From NCBI GenBank assembly GCA_911728435.2, contig OU452200.1:744001-808000 (forward strand): a DNA stretch of 64,000 nucleotides, in the 5' to 3' direction. Positions 34,328 to 45,424 of the stretch are shown here, piece by piece. The DNA comes from Apoderus coryli (lineage: Eukaryota; Arthropoda; Insecta; Coleoptera; Attelabidae). The notes beneath the pieces are model-generated. The model made no database searches. It saw nothing but the letters and a program-made list of their open reading frames with translations, and was not told where the DNA came from. Numbering within the stretch: position 1 is the first letter of the stretch; each line of letters starts with the position of its first letter. The position numbers were made by a program, and so were the translations under genes.

Positions 34328-35056
34328 CTTCTGGATTTTCCTGTACTGGAATCTACCCGTTTAATCGCAATATTTTTGATGAAGCGGATTTTGCCCCATC
34401 CAACGTTACCGACAGACCTTTGGACCATGAGCCTGAAATAGAGCGTTCAATAAATCATAAGACTGCCCATGAACAGGCTACCGAGACCGAAACTTTGTTT
34501 GAAGTTATTCTTGGCAACGATATGAATATAAGTAATAGTGCCGGATACTATATTAATGAGCCCAGTTGTTCTAAAGCAACCCAATTTTGACTCAGAAATG
34601 TCGACCTTCATATTGAAAAAGAAAAGTAGATATTAACTGATACTCCCGAAAAACTAGAAATTGAGGAACGAAGCTCTAAAAAAAAAGTTTATCTAAAACA
34701 ACTTTCAGAAATAAAACTTATTGTAAAGAAAAACAAAAGAAAGAAGATCCTGACAAAAATCGAAAACCAAAAAAATTTGTTTGGAGTCAGACGACGAGGA
34801 AACATTTGGCTTAGTTTGTTGTGAAGTCTATTCTTCAAGTGTAGAAGATTGGTTACAATGTCGTGTATGCAAGCAGTTGGCTCATTGGAGTTGCACAAAC
34901 AAAAATCCCTTTTATGTTTGCGTCAATTGTGAATCCGACGATGAGCTAGAATAATTGTGCATAATTAACTTTTTTCTTATTTTTGAACATAAAGCTTATG
35001 TTTTGAATTTTTTTTGTTAGCTTAAAATTTCATTTGTTGTTTTTTAATAAAGTTTT
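34328..35056 (+). pseudogene. Pogo/Tigger-type transposase C-terminus with PHD-like finger
   Basis: Starts with GIYPFNRNIFDEADFAPS and VTDRP, the block following the DDE domain in pogo/Tigger (CENP-B-like) transposases. A charged linker follows (TDTPEKLEIEERSSKKK). After stops and frameshifts it ends CCEVYSSSVEDWLQCRVCKQ, LAHWSCTNK and FYVCVNCESDDELE, a Cys/His pattern like a PHD-type zinc finger, as found at the end of some insect pogo-like proteins. The stop at about 34952 is followed by an AATAAA poly(A) signal near 35047. The DNA-binding and catalytic domains are absent. Confidence 0.8.
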
Positions 35057-35354
35057 TTTTTAATTATTTATTTATTCTTGATCTGTGCGGCGCTGGTACA
35101 ATCGGCACCAATATAGTGTCACTTGTAACATGCGTTCCTTTGATATATATGGACCCGTAAACAGAACTCGGGCCTAAAAATAATAGTTTCAAAATAATAG
35201 GTAAAAGAAAAGATTTTGTTTAACAGCATAAACAAGATTGAACTATTTTTATGCATATATTCTTACCAAGAAAAATATATTTTGAATTTTTGTTACAATT
35301 GATATCAGTCTCTCCTACGTAAGACATTCCAAGAACAAACGAGTGAAAGTTTTT
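35057..35354. other. Short intergenic stretch
   Basis: Nothing recognised. Confidence 0.35.
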
Positions 35355-35600
35355 TTAAAAGATACACCACACTGGACAATTTGATATAGCCATGTTAATC
35401 GTGGGTCCATAAAAACACCAAGATACTTAGTATTAGTATAAGCAAATTTATCCCTGTCATCTGGTGCCCATAATTTGAAAATTTATTACCCCTAAGTTTA
35501 TTATCATAATAATAATTGTTTATAATATTTAGACCCATTCCTAATGTATTTTAAAATATCAAATAATGTTGTATAGACAAATTAATAGAAATTTGCTATT
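35355..35600 (-). pseudogene. LINE fragment (post-YADD block)
   Basis: The minus strand reads KFAYTNTKYLGVFMDPRLTW, the 'YLGV-LD-L-W' thumb-side motif of CR1/Jockey-type reverse transcriptases. Flanking sequence is too decayed to extend. Confidence 0.65.
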
Positions 35601-35721
35601 TTATCACTTGTGTTAGATGTTAATTTGCTTGGTAACTTGATAGAACACCTTTTAGCACATTTAGGTAGAAGGTACTGTATAATGAATAGAAACACAGTCG
35701 AAGGGTAATAGTTAGTACATC

Positions 35722-37210
35722 TGGTCCAAGATAAGAATGGGATAGCATTGGAATCTTGGACATGGTAGGCTAATTTAGAGAAAAGTTGTATAATTCAAAC
35801 ACTTTTGAGACGGTGTTTTCAAAATTAAACTAACTTTAGCCGTTTTCGAGAATTTTTGAAAAACAATTTTTTGCGATTTTTGTTTTTATTTATTTCTGAC
35901 ATATCTTATTTAACATATTCCATTTAGCTCTATCAACGTTAAACTTGAAACACATTAATATCAATTGGAGTTGCACAATTCTGTCTAGCATAGTAGGTAT
36001 TACTGCAGCAATACATTAGTGTGTGAAACAAAGATGGAAAGTGAAGCAGTGCCTCTACATGCGTTTTTAGATATACAGCAAATTGAGTGATAGCAACAAA
36101 ACATCCACGTCTGTCTTATATCCCTTCATTTACTACTTAGTGTTCTCTCGCTTTGACATATTGATCATACATTATATTTGATCTTTGTTCAATTCACCTT
36201 TCTGTTTTATTTTGCTTTCTTATGTTTTGATTATAATATTATTATAGGTAGTACCTACTTATTTTGTAAATTATTATTTCTTTCTGGTTTTTCTTTATAA
36301 TAATCGTAATAAATTAAGGGACACTAGGGGCAGGCAATAAATAGTAGTAATTTTTTGTGCTAGTGTAGTTATAGTGAATGGTTAATAATATGGAAAATAT
36401 GGATGTTCTAGGTCCAGGCTGTAGTGCACCAACGCCGACAGTAGTACAAGTAAACGTACATTTAGAAATGCGAAATTCTGGGGATATAATCAATTATTTA
36501 ATATATCGGCGGGCATTTCCAAAGCGATACGACGATAAAGTATACGTCGTTCAATAATTAGCGAGGTCTATTCCAGATTTAAGTAAATATTTAATAAATA
36601 TTGGCACCGCGGGAAAAACAAGGGGTTTTAATAATGATTAATACAAAAAGTTTGATTGGTTAGCTGAGAGCGCGGAGTTAAAAAAATGATTTTGTTGACC
36701 TTGTGTCATGTTTTCAGTATCTAATAATACTTAGTCTAAAAATGGGTATTCTGATATAAAAAATTTAGCTCGTAGTCTGGCTATTCACGACAAAAGTGCT
36801 GCACATATTGCATGTAAATGTAAATTACTTACCATGAAAAAACAAGAACAAAACATAGGTTCCGTTATTGATATTGTTGGTAATCAACATTTTTTTTATA
36901 AAAATCGTTGTACTGTCTCACAGCCCTCAGGACTCACGGGCCGCCACTGATCTGATTCTCCTCAAAAAGTAACAATGAGAAAGTGCTTATAGTTTTTTTA
37001 TATCTGTAAAAATAATGTCACAAATAAATAAAAACTAAAATCGCAAAGCATTGTTTTTCCAAAAATTCTCGTAAGTTGCTAAAGTTAGTTTACTTTTGAA
37101 AACACCATTTAAAAGGTGTTTAAATTGCACAACTTTTCTCTAATTTAACCGAGATTGTAACTCTGACCTTTTCCAAGATTCCAATGCTATCCCATTCTTA
37201 TCTTGGACAC
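35722..37210. mobile_element. Foldback element F, copy 3, with hAT fragment inside
   Basis: The left arm (35722-35905) starts TGGTCCAAGATAAGAATGGG and carries CTAACTTTAGCCGTTTTCGA. The right arm (about 36955-37210) is the reverse complement, ending CCCATTCTTATCTTGGACAC. This copy gives the cleanest family terminus. The middle is replaced by about 1 kb that includes a hAT relic. Confidence 0.85.
36388..36950 (+). pseudogene. hAT-type (ZMYM1-like) transposase N-terminus
   Basis: A frame from ATG at 36388 reads MVNNMENMDVLGPGCSAPTP, NSGDIINYLIYRR and FPKRYDD. After stops come KKFDWLAESAELKK, CVMFSVSNNT, SKNGYSDIKNLARSLAIHDK and SAAHIACKCK. This is the TTF-type zinc-finger region at the start of ZMYM1-like hAT proteins (WL... 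CFPC... W...GF-D...L... H--S..H). The catalytic domain is missing. The 3' side reads CTCACGGGCCGCCACTG near 36935-36951, likely the terminal repeat, shared with 17.7 kb. Confidence 0.7.
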
Positions 37211-37560
37211 AGATAAATATGACAGTTCCATGACAGTTTAGGGTCACGAACGACACCCAAGAACCCAACCATGTCAACATGTCTTATCTAGATTCATGCT
37301 CAAACCGTTGGCTGCAAATCAGTGACCAACATCTCTCATCACGCTGTCATGGTATGTGACGAAGTACTGAATCCTCGAACCGCTCCGGAAAATTATGCTC
37401 GAATCACCCATCGGCTCCCTGAGGCGCTTAATGTAGATTAGGAAAATAAGTAGTCTCCAAACAGAACCCTGCGGGACCTTGTAATTAATTTGTAATGTTA
37501 CAGAAAGCTCCCCATTGATGTGAAATCCGCTAACTGAGATAAGACCTCACGAACTTTATG
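37211..37560 (-). pseudogene. CR1/Jockey-like LINE, old fragment
   Basis: The minus strand reads INYKVPQGSVWRLLIFLIYI (the GVPQGSVLGP motif), then YHDSVMRDVGH, FAANGLSMNLDKT and, after a shift, VGFLGVVRDP. The order matches RT blocks around and after YADD, with many substitutions. It has been cut on both sides. Confidence 0.75.
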
Positions 37561-39590
37561 AAATTATCGGGGAAACTGTATCTATGTATATGTATGATCA
37601 TCCAGAACACATAATTTTGTTTATTCTTGTTTTTCTTTGGGTTTCTGGTTCTTGAAAACAACTTTTTTTTTTTAATTTTTAGCGAAAAATTACATTTCGC
37701 TTGTCTAACTTTATTAAGTAACCGTTTCGGCGATGGTGTGTGGCCTTCTTCAGGCCACTCTATTATTTTTTTTCCCTTTTACTGTTTGTCAAAAATTCAG
37801 CATATTATACAGAGTGTTCGAAAAAGACGCGGCTATAGTTATGTCTGCGACGCCACTAAGAAAGGGCATGGAGAAAATATATAAACTGTTTCTGGTATTT
37901 CAAGAAAATCCTATCGTTATGCATTATGAAATAATAAATAGGTAAACAGTTAATGTGCACCATATTGTTGTGTGTTCTTTTTTGTATTAACTGGATATCA
38001 AAAATTGTAATATCTATTGCAGAACACACCATATCACAAAGGTGTGAAATGCAACATGATTTTGTATTCAAAACGGTGTTTCGTCCAATGGAGCGTAAAT
38101 TAGGTCTCTTGTAATAGAGTATGTAGGCTCACTGTTTATGTTAACATTAAATAACCAAAAGAAGTAATCGTATATTATACTATGCTACTTGGAGCATGCA
38201 GTTTGCTAAAAGCAAACTATTAAATTCTAAGATAAAAAATTAAAATTGTTTTTAACTGTTTCTTACTTATACTGCACTATTAGGCAAAATATGTAATAAA
38301 TTTACGCTAAATTGCGTTTTAAATTAACTCTGTAAATTTTACAACTTTAGTTCGCGATTACACGACGCCAATTCACATTCGTCTAGTCTTCGATTTAAAG
38401 CATAAAGGCAAATGGTGAGTCCTTGTTCTACAGATCCTCATCCAAAATCCTTCAAATTAAGACATCATTACGGATTATTACTAATTTCCTGATCAATTAA
38501 AATTCTTCTTTTACAGCTAAGTGGCTATAAAGGCTCTAAGATCATCGAGAACTACATCAAGAACAGTATGTGGAATTGTCAAAACGATACTACTATTACA
38601 ACTGCTCAAAAGTAGTACCATTTTGATTTATACCGAACACATTTCTCAGCAAAAATTTGGGCAGGATTTTTATTGCTTCAAAAGAACACTGGAGTCTCAA
38701 AAAAAAATTGTCATGTACCTTCAAACAAAAAGCTGTAAAGAAGTGATATCAGGAAAGCAAGGGACTCACTTTATAGGAAAGCAGTCCTTCCAATCCATAT
38801 ATCATAATAATTTTTGTGAAGTCAGTTTCAAACTAACCAGGAATAATGTGCAGGATTTCGTTATATCTGAAAAAATAATTGAATCTTTATAGTTAGAGGT
38901 ACATCTTCCAATAATTCAGCATTATCAATCGTTACTGGCAAATAAAATAGAATCCAAAATAAAATATCCTACAACAGCCATCCCGAGATTAACGCTAAAT
39001 TCATTCATTCGACTGACTGGACTAATTTGAATACGAAGTCGAAATATTTGTTCTTGAAACGGGATTTTCACTGCTCAGCAATTGACAGCAATATTTTGAT
39101 TTTTTATGTGATCAACCAAATCTCCTCTTTTTCCACGTAAGAACTAAAATTTTACTAAATTTGACAGTTGTTTTTGATTGGATCAGTAAAAAATCAAACT
39201 TAGTTTAAAATTGCCTAACGTTGAATATTTTAAAACAGAGTTTTGCTGAACATAGAAGTCAAATTCATTGAACTAAAAGTCACAAAAACTTAGCATGAAA
39301 TTTTGTCGTTCGTTTCGCAGATCCAAGGGTCATCAGTGATAGTAGCAGGTCCTGTTTATTATTCATATTCACAAAAAACCATCAGCAGGAGCGTTCTTGG
39401 CTTAAAGGGTTTACGGACCCATGTTTGAAATTCTTTTTTAAAATTGACTGCTCTATCACCTCTATTAATCTGTCATAATATCGGGTTTGCCAATTAGAGG
39501 TTTCATTTTGAATTGCCCACTATTTTGCTAGTTATCTGTCATTTTTTTATCAGATGACAAGTAAAAACTATGCCATTAATAAAAATGCAA
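37561..39590. other. No gene supported
   Basis: Holds one hammerhead-like motif (37724-37753). A 123-codon plus-strand frame (38521-38892) follows an acceptor-like TTTTACAG but has no motif I recognise. Confidence 0.35.
37724..37753 (-). ncRNA. Hammerhead-like core motif with GGC/GCC stem
   Basis: The minus strand reads CTGAAGA, A, GGC, an 11-nt loop, GCC, then GAAACGGTTAC. A 3-bp GC stem separates the two conserved strands. Confidence 0.35.
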
Positions 39591-39594
39591 CGAA

Positions 39595-40310
39595 ATTATT
39601 AAAATTAAATTAAAAATAATTGTGAAAATTTTGCTGAAAGAGTTCGATAAGTTACACGTGTTTTGTGTCGGCCAGCTATCGTTAAAAAATTTGAGCTGTT
39701 GGGACAACTCAAGTTAGTGATCTGAAGAACCGAACTTGTGTTTGTCGTGCTTCTGTAGCTGGATGTGTGAACAAGAACCCAGGTTTGTCTCTTCCACGTC
39801 GTTCTCTAGAAATATGCATTTCGCAAACGATCTTCCACCGAATTTTCCATAAAGATCTGGGTCTTAAAGGTTATATAGTTCAGTTAACTGAAGAACACAA
39901 GACCTTAAGGCCGCCAACCATCAACAGCATCGTGTTTGTGCCAATTGGGTGTTGGAATTTCACAAGAAAATCATGATGAGGCACATTTTCATCTTGCGCT
40001 ATAAGACCATGATTAACGAATTTTGCTTGCCAGAAGTTTGGATGAACACAAAGTTTACTTCCAACAAGACGGCGCTACGTTCCACACAAATCACGAGACC
40101 ATTGGTCTTTTCCTGACAGGGTTATTTCTCGATTTGGTGATTACAATTGGCCTGCAAGATCATGCGTGATTTAACACCATTGGACTTGTTTCTTTGGGGT
40201 ACGTGAAAGATGCTCCCCAGCCAAGTCAAACACTCAAAGATATTCGTACCGTTATTGATGAAATAGAGACACAAATGTAAGACAATGCCATGGAAAATTT
40301 CTTCAAAAGG
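39595..40310 (+). pseudogene. Mariner-like transposase with internal deletion
   Basis: TARPAIVKKFELLGQ, SDLKNRTCVCRASV and NKNPGLSLPRRSLEICISQT cover the N-terminal HTH region, continuing to IFHKDLGLKGY. The segment around the first catalytic D is deleted near 39975. A shifted frame then gives VYFQQDGATFHTNHE (second D), YNWPARSCDLTPLDLFLWG (third D) and KDIRTVIDEIETQ. The blocks match the 43.6-44.6 kb relative. Four residues seem missing between the second and third D. Confidence 0.85.
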
Positions 40311-41404
40311 GGTTGTTTTTTATTATTAATAGCAAACCTTTCTCTATCGAATGAAATAGAAATCAAATTACATTTTACAAATAAGTGTTTTTCTTAAAAA
40401 AACATTAGCTAAACTTAATTGCATTAGAGCAAGTTTGCGATTATGTTTACTTAAGAATTAAATGTTCCTGGAATCCAATTTTCGCATGGTAAAAAATGTT
40501 CCGTTTCTGCGAAGCAGTCTTCAAACCATCACAAAGCCAAGGTACAAACTTTTGGCAAGCAAAACCATGACCGAACTGCAACCTTGGAACGTAAGATTGT
40601 CCAATATCAAGAAGATAAACAACCCCATGTCATGAGCTGCTGAATGAAATTGCTGCTTTTCTCAAATTGAAGAAACAAGAAAAAAGATGAATGCCAATAA
40701 TAAAAAAATAAATAATGTACACCATAAATAAATCCAATATAATTAAATCTCGAACTAACTGCGCCATACATTACAAATAACCAGATTTATTGTGTCATTT
40801 CCCCAACGACTTTTAATAATTAATACCATGCAACAAATTATCTTTTGAAAAGATACTCTCACTATGATTATGGCGAGTAATAAATTTCTGCAAATATGAT
40901 TTTAACATTAGAAAATTAAAAATAATCCTGCATTTCCATTTCAACTGGAGCGCAAACAACAATAATAATAATAATAATCCCATTTATTAATGTTTTACGT
41001 TTGCCAGTTTCATCTTCTTTCACATGAATTGATGTAGTTATTCGCTTCATATATCCAATTATCTGAATGTGCCTGAGAGAATGCTACTTTTACAGATGTC
41101 AAACATGTTTAAAAAGCACTGCAAACTTCTATGTGTGTACAGGCGGCAACATATTATATTCATTTATAGGGTTCGATCAAAAGATTTACTTTCAAACACC
41201 CGCAATGGGTTATTTTAATATTCTTGCTGTAATATTTAGTGTGTTATTACTTATATTTCAATTATTGTATCATATGGCACAAGATTTCTAAATAGGGAGG
41301 GCACTGCACTTTCTGTAGTTATTTACACGTCAACGACTGAGATTTAAAAAATGGGTGAATGTACAAGTTTCAATTTGAATGCCAAAAGTAGAGGGATCTT
41401 TTAG
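40311..41404. other. No gene supported; (AAT)n microsatellite
   Basis: An AAT microsatellite lies at 40961-40978. A lysine-rich reading at 40500-40690 (TLERKIVQYQED) may be a coding relic but is unassigned. Confidence 0.35.
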
Positions 41405-42730
41405 TTTTTTATTTATTTATTTCTTAGTTCCACCGAATGATAACAATACAACATGTTACATTATGGGATTGTCAAACATAATAACTAATAGATACATATT
41501 ATTAATCCGTTGTATTGTTCAAAAATTCATCCACAGAATAAAAACATTTATCCACAAAATAATTTCTCAACTCCAGCTTAAATCTCCTAAATGTTAGGTT
41601 TTTAAATTTGTTAATTTTCAGAATCTTATTATAACACTTTACGCCGATATAGTTAGGATTTTTCTGACCAATACTTAATCTAGAAAATGGCAAAACCACG
41701 TTATTTTTGCTTCTAGTGCCATAATTGTGAATAACTTCTCTTTCAAGCAACAATTCACTTTGTTTTTTTATATGAATTATGAGTGCGTACATGTAGAGGC
41801 AAGGAAAAGTCATTATTTTCAAATTCACAAAATGTTCCCTACATGATGCTGTCTGAGGAATTTTTTGTAATGCTCTTATAACCTTTTTTTGGGACCCGAA
41901 TACTCTAGTCCCCAAAATATGATTCCATATGCCAAAGTAGACTGGACTAAGCCGAAGTATATCAATTTCAGAATACTGGTTGGTACAGTACCTCTAATAT
42001 TCTTTATCAGAAACACACAGCTACTGACTTTTGGTAGTATGGTGTCAACATGTATGTCCCAAATCAGTTTGCTGTCTGTATACACTCCCAGAAATGTGGT
42101 ATTACTCACATTTTTTATAGACTCACCTCCTATACGTATCAGATAACTCTTATTGCTGGTGTTGTCTGCTATAGATATAGGCAGAGCAACCTTTTTAATG
42201 CATTAAGGGTAAGTCCGTTATGCACACACCACCGATACATTGCCCCAGTCACCACGTTGGCAGCCTGAACTAACCCTGCTTCATCCTTGGCTGAAACAAA
42301 AACACTAGTATCGTCTGCATAAAGAATGGGATATCCAAAAATACACAGGACTTCAGAGATATCGTCAATCAAAACATTGAACAAGGTAGGTGAGAGACAA
42401 GAGCCCTGCGGCACCCCACTGCTCACGATCTCGGACCCCGAACGGACACCCGCAATTTCAACCACCTGTGTACGCTGTGTATCCATGAGGCCGATGTGCC
42501 TCTTATACCAACAGCATTCAGTTTCAGAAACAAAAGATCATGGCTTACGGAATCAAACGCCTTGCTTAAATCAAAGAAAAGGCCAAGAGCTATTTCCTTA
42601 TTATTGAGTGACTGGTATGGGTTGTCCAAAGCCTGATTAAGAGCTGTTTCTGTTGATCGACCGATCCTGAATCCATTCTGGTTGCAAGAGAGGATCTTAA
42701 ATTTTTCGAGATAATTATTAAGTCTCATGT
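41405..42730 (-). pseudogene. CR1/Jockey-like LINE reverse transcriptase
   Basis: From 42728 down: CNQNGFRIGRSTETALNQAL, LFFDLSKAFDSVSHDLL (first catalytic D), SGVPQGSCLSPTLFNVLIDD, YPILYADDTSVFVS (intact YADD), WCVHNGLTLNALK, TTFLGVYTDSKLIWDIH, YGIIFWGLEYSG and, at the end, HNYGTRSKNNVVLP with CFYSVDEFLN. Frameshifts occur near 42450, 42180 and 41890. The catalytic residues are kept but the upstream RT and endonuclease are gone, so it is 5'-truncated. Its tail pattern is shared with the LINEs at 5.8, 46.1 and 52.1 kb. Confidence 0.93.
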
Positions 42731-43164
42731 TATGTTCTTAGAGAATAGAAAATGTTAGGGAAGCTTTAATATAAAGCGAAACGTTAACCATAGTGATTCA
42801 ATTTCCTATGTCTGTTTAATTTTTTCATCACCAAATTATGCTAATCGCCTATAGTTTATATAGGCTGTCCACGAACAAACAATAAATATTGATAGGAACA
42901 TACAAAAACTTGAAAAAAAATTCATATATGAAATGCTTGCAAAGAAAGCTATCGATCTTCAAAGATAGCACCCCAAAAGTGGGTTTTGGTCAATAAGCCA
43001 TCCCTATAGGTCCTAATAATTGCTACTTTCTATTGTTGGTGGTCATTGGATATTACTATAGAGGTCCTGAGTGGGAGCAGGTGCTTCAAAAAAATTTGAC
43101 CCAACGTTTTTGAAAAATTTACTGTATTTGAAATTGTAGTGGCGTCGTTCAGGTCTTTAGCCAT
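42731..43164. other. No gene seen
   Basis: AT-rich sequence, nothing recognised. Confidence 0.35.
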
Positions 43165-43372
43165 TCGACCTACAATGCCTCTAACCTAGAATTCGCCCAG
43201 TTGACACAAACTTTTCATAAAGTTGCTGATCTCTCTGGGGTTGCGAAAGTCACTCTTTCAATGTATTTCAGTCTTTTGCAGAATAGTGTCATGCAATCGC
43301 AGAACACGTTTGAATTAGTTTCTGTTTGTTTTATTGCATTGTCCTCACTCATAATTTTGATATGGTATTCCA
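43165..43372 (-). pseudogene. RNase H-type LINE, copy C, diverged 3' fragment
   Basis: Nucleotide resemblance to the C-terminal ends of copies A, B and D: AATTCGCCCAGTTGACACAA, CTTTTCATAAAGTTGCTGAT and CTTTTGCAGAATAGTGTCAT line up with their counterparts. It is clearly older than the other copies. It is followed after about 45 bp by the mitochondrial insert. Confidence 0.7.
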
Positions 43373-43418
43373 TAAGCATTGCTTTCAATTCCGAGGGCCC
43401 AATGACACCCTCTGTATA

Positions 43419-43541
43419 TTAGTAGAGGTGGCTTTTTTGACATTGTTTGATCGAACATTATTAGGTTATATCCAACTTCGTAAGGGTCCAAATAAGGCTG
43501 GGTTATCAGGGATTTTTCAACGTTTTAGTGATGCGGTTATA
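43419..43541 (+). pseudogene. nad1: NUMT: nuclear copy of mitochondrial ND1 fragment
   Basis: The frame reads [40 protein letters not shown]. This is the strongly conserved N-terminal part of mitochondrial NADH dehydrogenase subunit 1 (VAFLTL-ER--LGYIQ-RKGPNK-G--G--Q-FSDA). The conserved ER has become DR and the QPFSDA Pro has become Arg. The G/T-rich codon use fits insect ND1, which lies on the minority strand. Only about 41 codons are present, with no start, inside nuclear repeats between two transposon relics, so it is an inert transferred fragment. Confidence 0.88.
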
Positions 43542-43639
43542 ATGGGGTTTCCAATAAGAGTGATATGATTTCTTTAAAAAAAACACACTTATTGTTAAGG
43601 AAATTCAAAAGTTTTTTATTGAATGTGAAGCACAATCAA

Positions 43640-44600
43640 TACAATTAAGTTCTAAATAAAACGTTATTCAAATGGCCTCCACGACTTCTTCTGCAGGAAC
43701 GAATTCGATGAACCCAATTTACGAGCACTTTTTCCACTAAATCAAGTCGTATGTCATGAATGGCACGTTCAATATTGACTTGTAAAGCTTGAAGAGAGTC
43801 TGGTTTATTCGAAAGACCAATGACTTCAAATAACCCCACAAGAAATAGTCTAATGGTGTTAAATCACAACTTCTTGGAGGCCATTCAATATCACAATTTT
43901 TTGAAATAATCGAATCTCCCAACTTTTCTCGCAATAATTCAATTGTTGCATTTGCTGTGTGGCACGTAGCCCCGTCTTGCTGGAACCAAATGCTGTCAAG
44001 ATCAACTTCTTCCAAAATCGGCCATTAAAAGTTGGTTATCATCGATCTATACCGCTCTCCATTTACAGTAACGGTGTTACCAGCATCATTTCGAAAGACG
44101 TACGGACCGATGATTCCACCAGACTAAAAACCACACCAAACTGTTAGGTGAATGTAATGGTTTTTCATGAATAATTTGTGGATTGTCTTCGCACCAGAAT
44201 CGACAGTTTTCTTTATTTACCGCACCACTCAGATTAAAGTGTGCCCCGTCGGAGATGATTTTCTTAAAAAAATCGTTATCGTTTTCAAGTTGTTCCAAGG
44301 CAAAATCAGCAAATTCACGACGTTTACGGTGGTCCAATGGCTTCAGTTCTTAAGTGAGAACAATTTTATACGGATGCAAACGCAAATCTTTTCTCAAAAT
44401 CCGCCAGGTTGTGCTTTGAGACAGTCCCAATTGTTGAGAACGTCTTGGATTCGCCAAATTGCGGTCTTCAGCAATATTTGCATTACTTTGTCTTATTGGC
44501 ACTTGAACATTATGTAAAGAAAATGTACGCTCAAAATGTTCAACAATTCGTCGAATAGAAAAGATTTCATCACTCGCCCGCACTGAACATTTCTTTACGC
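43640..44600 (-). pseudogene. Mariner-like DD41D transposase
   Basis: From 44583 down: SIRRIVEHFERTFSLHNVQ, NPRRSQQLGLSQSTTWRILR and KDLRLHPYKIVLT (HTH region). After a shift come RKRREFADFALEQL, SDGAHFNLSGAVNKENCRFW (first D) and EDNPQIIHEKPLH. Then SIWFQQDGATCHTANATIEL (second D), DIEWPPRSCDLTPLDYFLWG (third D, 41 residues after the second) and, after a last shift, VLVNWVHRIRSCRRSRGGHL at the C-terminus. At least three frameshifts. Nearly full length but dead. Clear TIRs were not found. Confidence 0.9.
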
Positions 44601-44634
44601 ATCAGCACCGCATGTTTTTGTTTTTTTTTTAGTG

Positions 44635-45424
44635 AAAATGGATATCTATCACTAATTGGAGGTAAGTTTTTTTTATTACAGATCAAACTAGGATGCTTAA
44701 GTGATATTTTCTTGTTATATAGTTCAGTTAGGTGCAATTATAGTATAAATATCGGTTTGAATTTTGCTTACGTTCTACGTTACGGCCATTTTTATTTTGT
44801 TCTTTTAAAAGGACAGTAGTAATTAGCACTACCATACTGTTATTTTTAGGAGACCGTTAAAATTGCATGAGTTAATTGAAGAACTTGAGGCAGATGATCT
44901 TCCAACGCCTCCTGATGGGATAATTCTTTTTCCCCTAGACAATGCAAACGATAATGTAACTGATTGTGATTCCAGAGATGAGAATGACACTACGATCAAT
45001 AATTTAACAAGCCAGCTGAGAAATTATGTAGAGGTAATTTTTGATACTCAAGCCGAGCGTGCAGAAGAGTCTGATTCCGATGAAGATAACGTCCCTCTTG
45101 CTACCGTACGCATACCGAAAAATAATGCTCCGATTATTCACGTAAAACTCGCATCTGCAAAGTGGTTTGTCGGTGATCTTTACCAGCATCCTAAAGATGT
45201 ATATTGGAGGCCACAAATAGGACCTAAACAAAATCTTCCTCCGTTACAACTATTTAGTTTATTTTTTGATGACGACCTAATCGACATGATACTTACAATA
45301 TACTAATAAATATGCGGCACAGAAAAACTTGATTAGTGATGTGACAGCTAATGTAATTAGGTGTTTTGTGGGGGTGCTTACTCTAAGTGGCTACGTAGTT
45401 TTACCAAAAAGAGATATGTATGTA
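44635..45424 (+). pseudogene. PiggyBac-type transposase N-terminus with intron
   Basis: A 147-codon frame (44863-45306) has the acidic N-terminus of piggyBac transposases (ELEADDLPTPPDGIILFP, DNANDNVTDCDSRDEN) and LQLFSLFFDDDLIDMIL, the start of the piggyBac core. A frameshift near 45297 continues TNKYAAQKNLISDVTANVIR and CFVGVLTLSGYVVLPKRDMY, then the element is cut off. A candidate upstream exon near 44645-44663 ends AATTGGAG|GTAAGT. It joins an acceptor TATTTTTAG at about 44851 to give TNWRRPLKLHEL. The catalytic aspartates are absent. Confidence 0.85.

Noticed and set aside
38521..38892. 123-codon open frame after an acceptor-like TTTTACAG
   Set aside because: Tempting as an exon, but the translation matches no family I know, and there is no convincing partner exon or donor.
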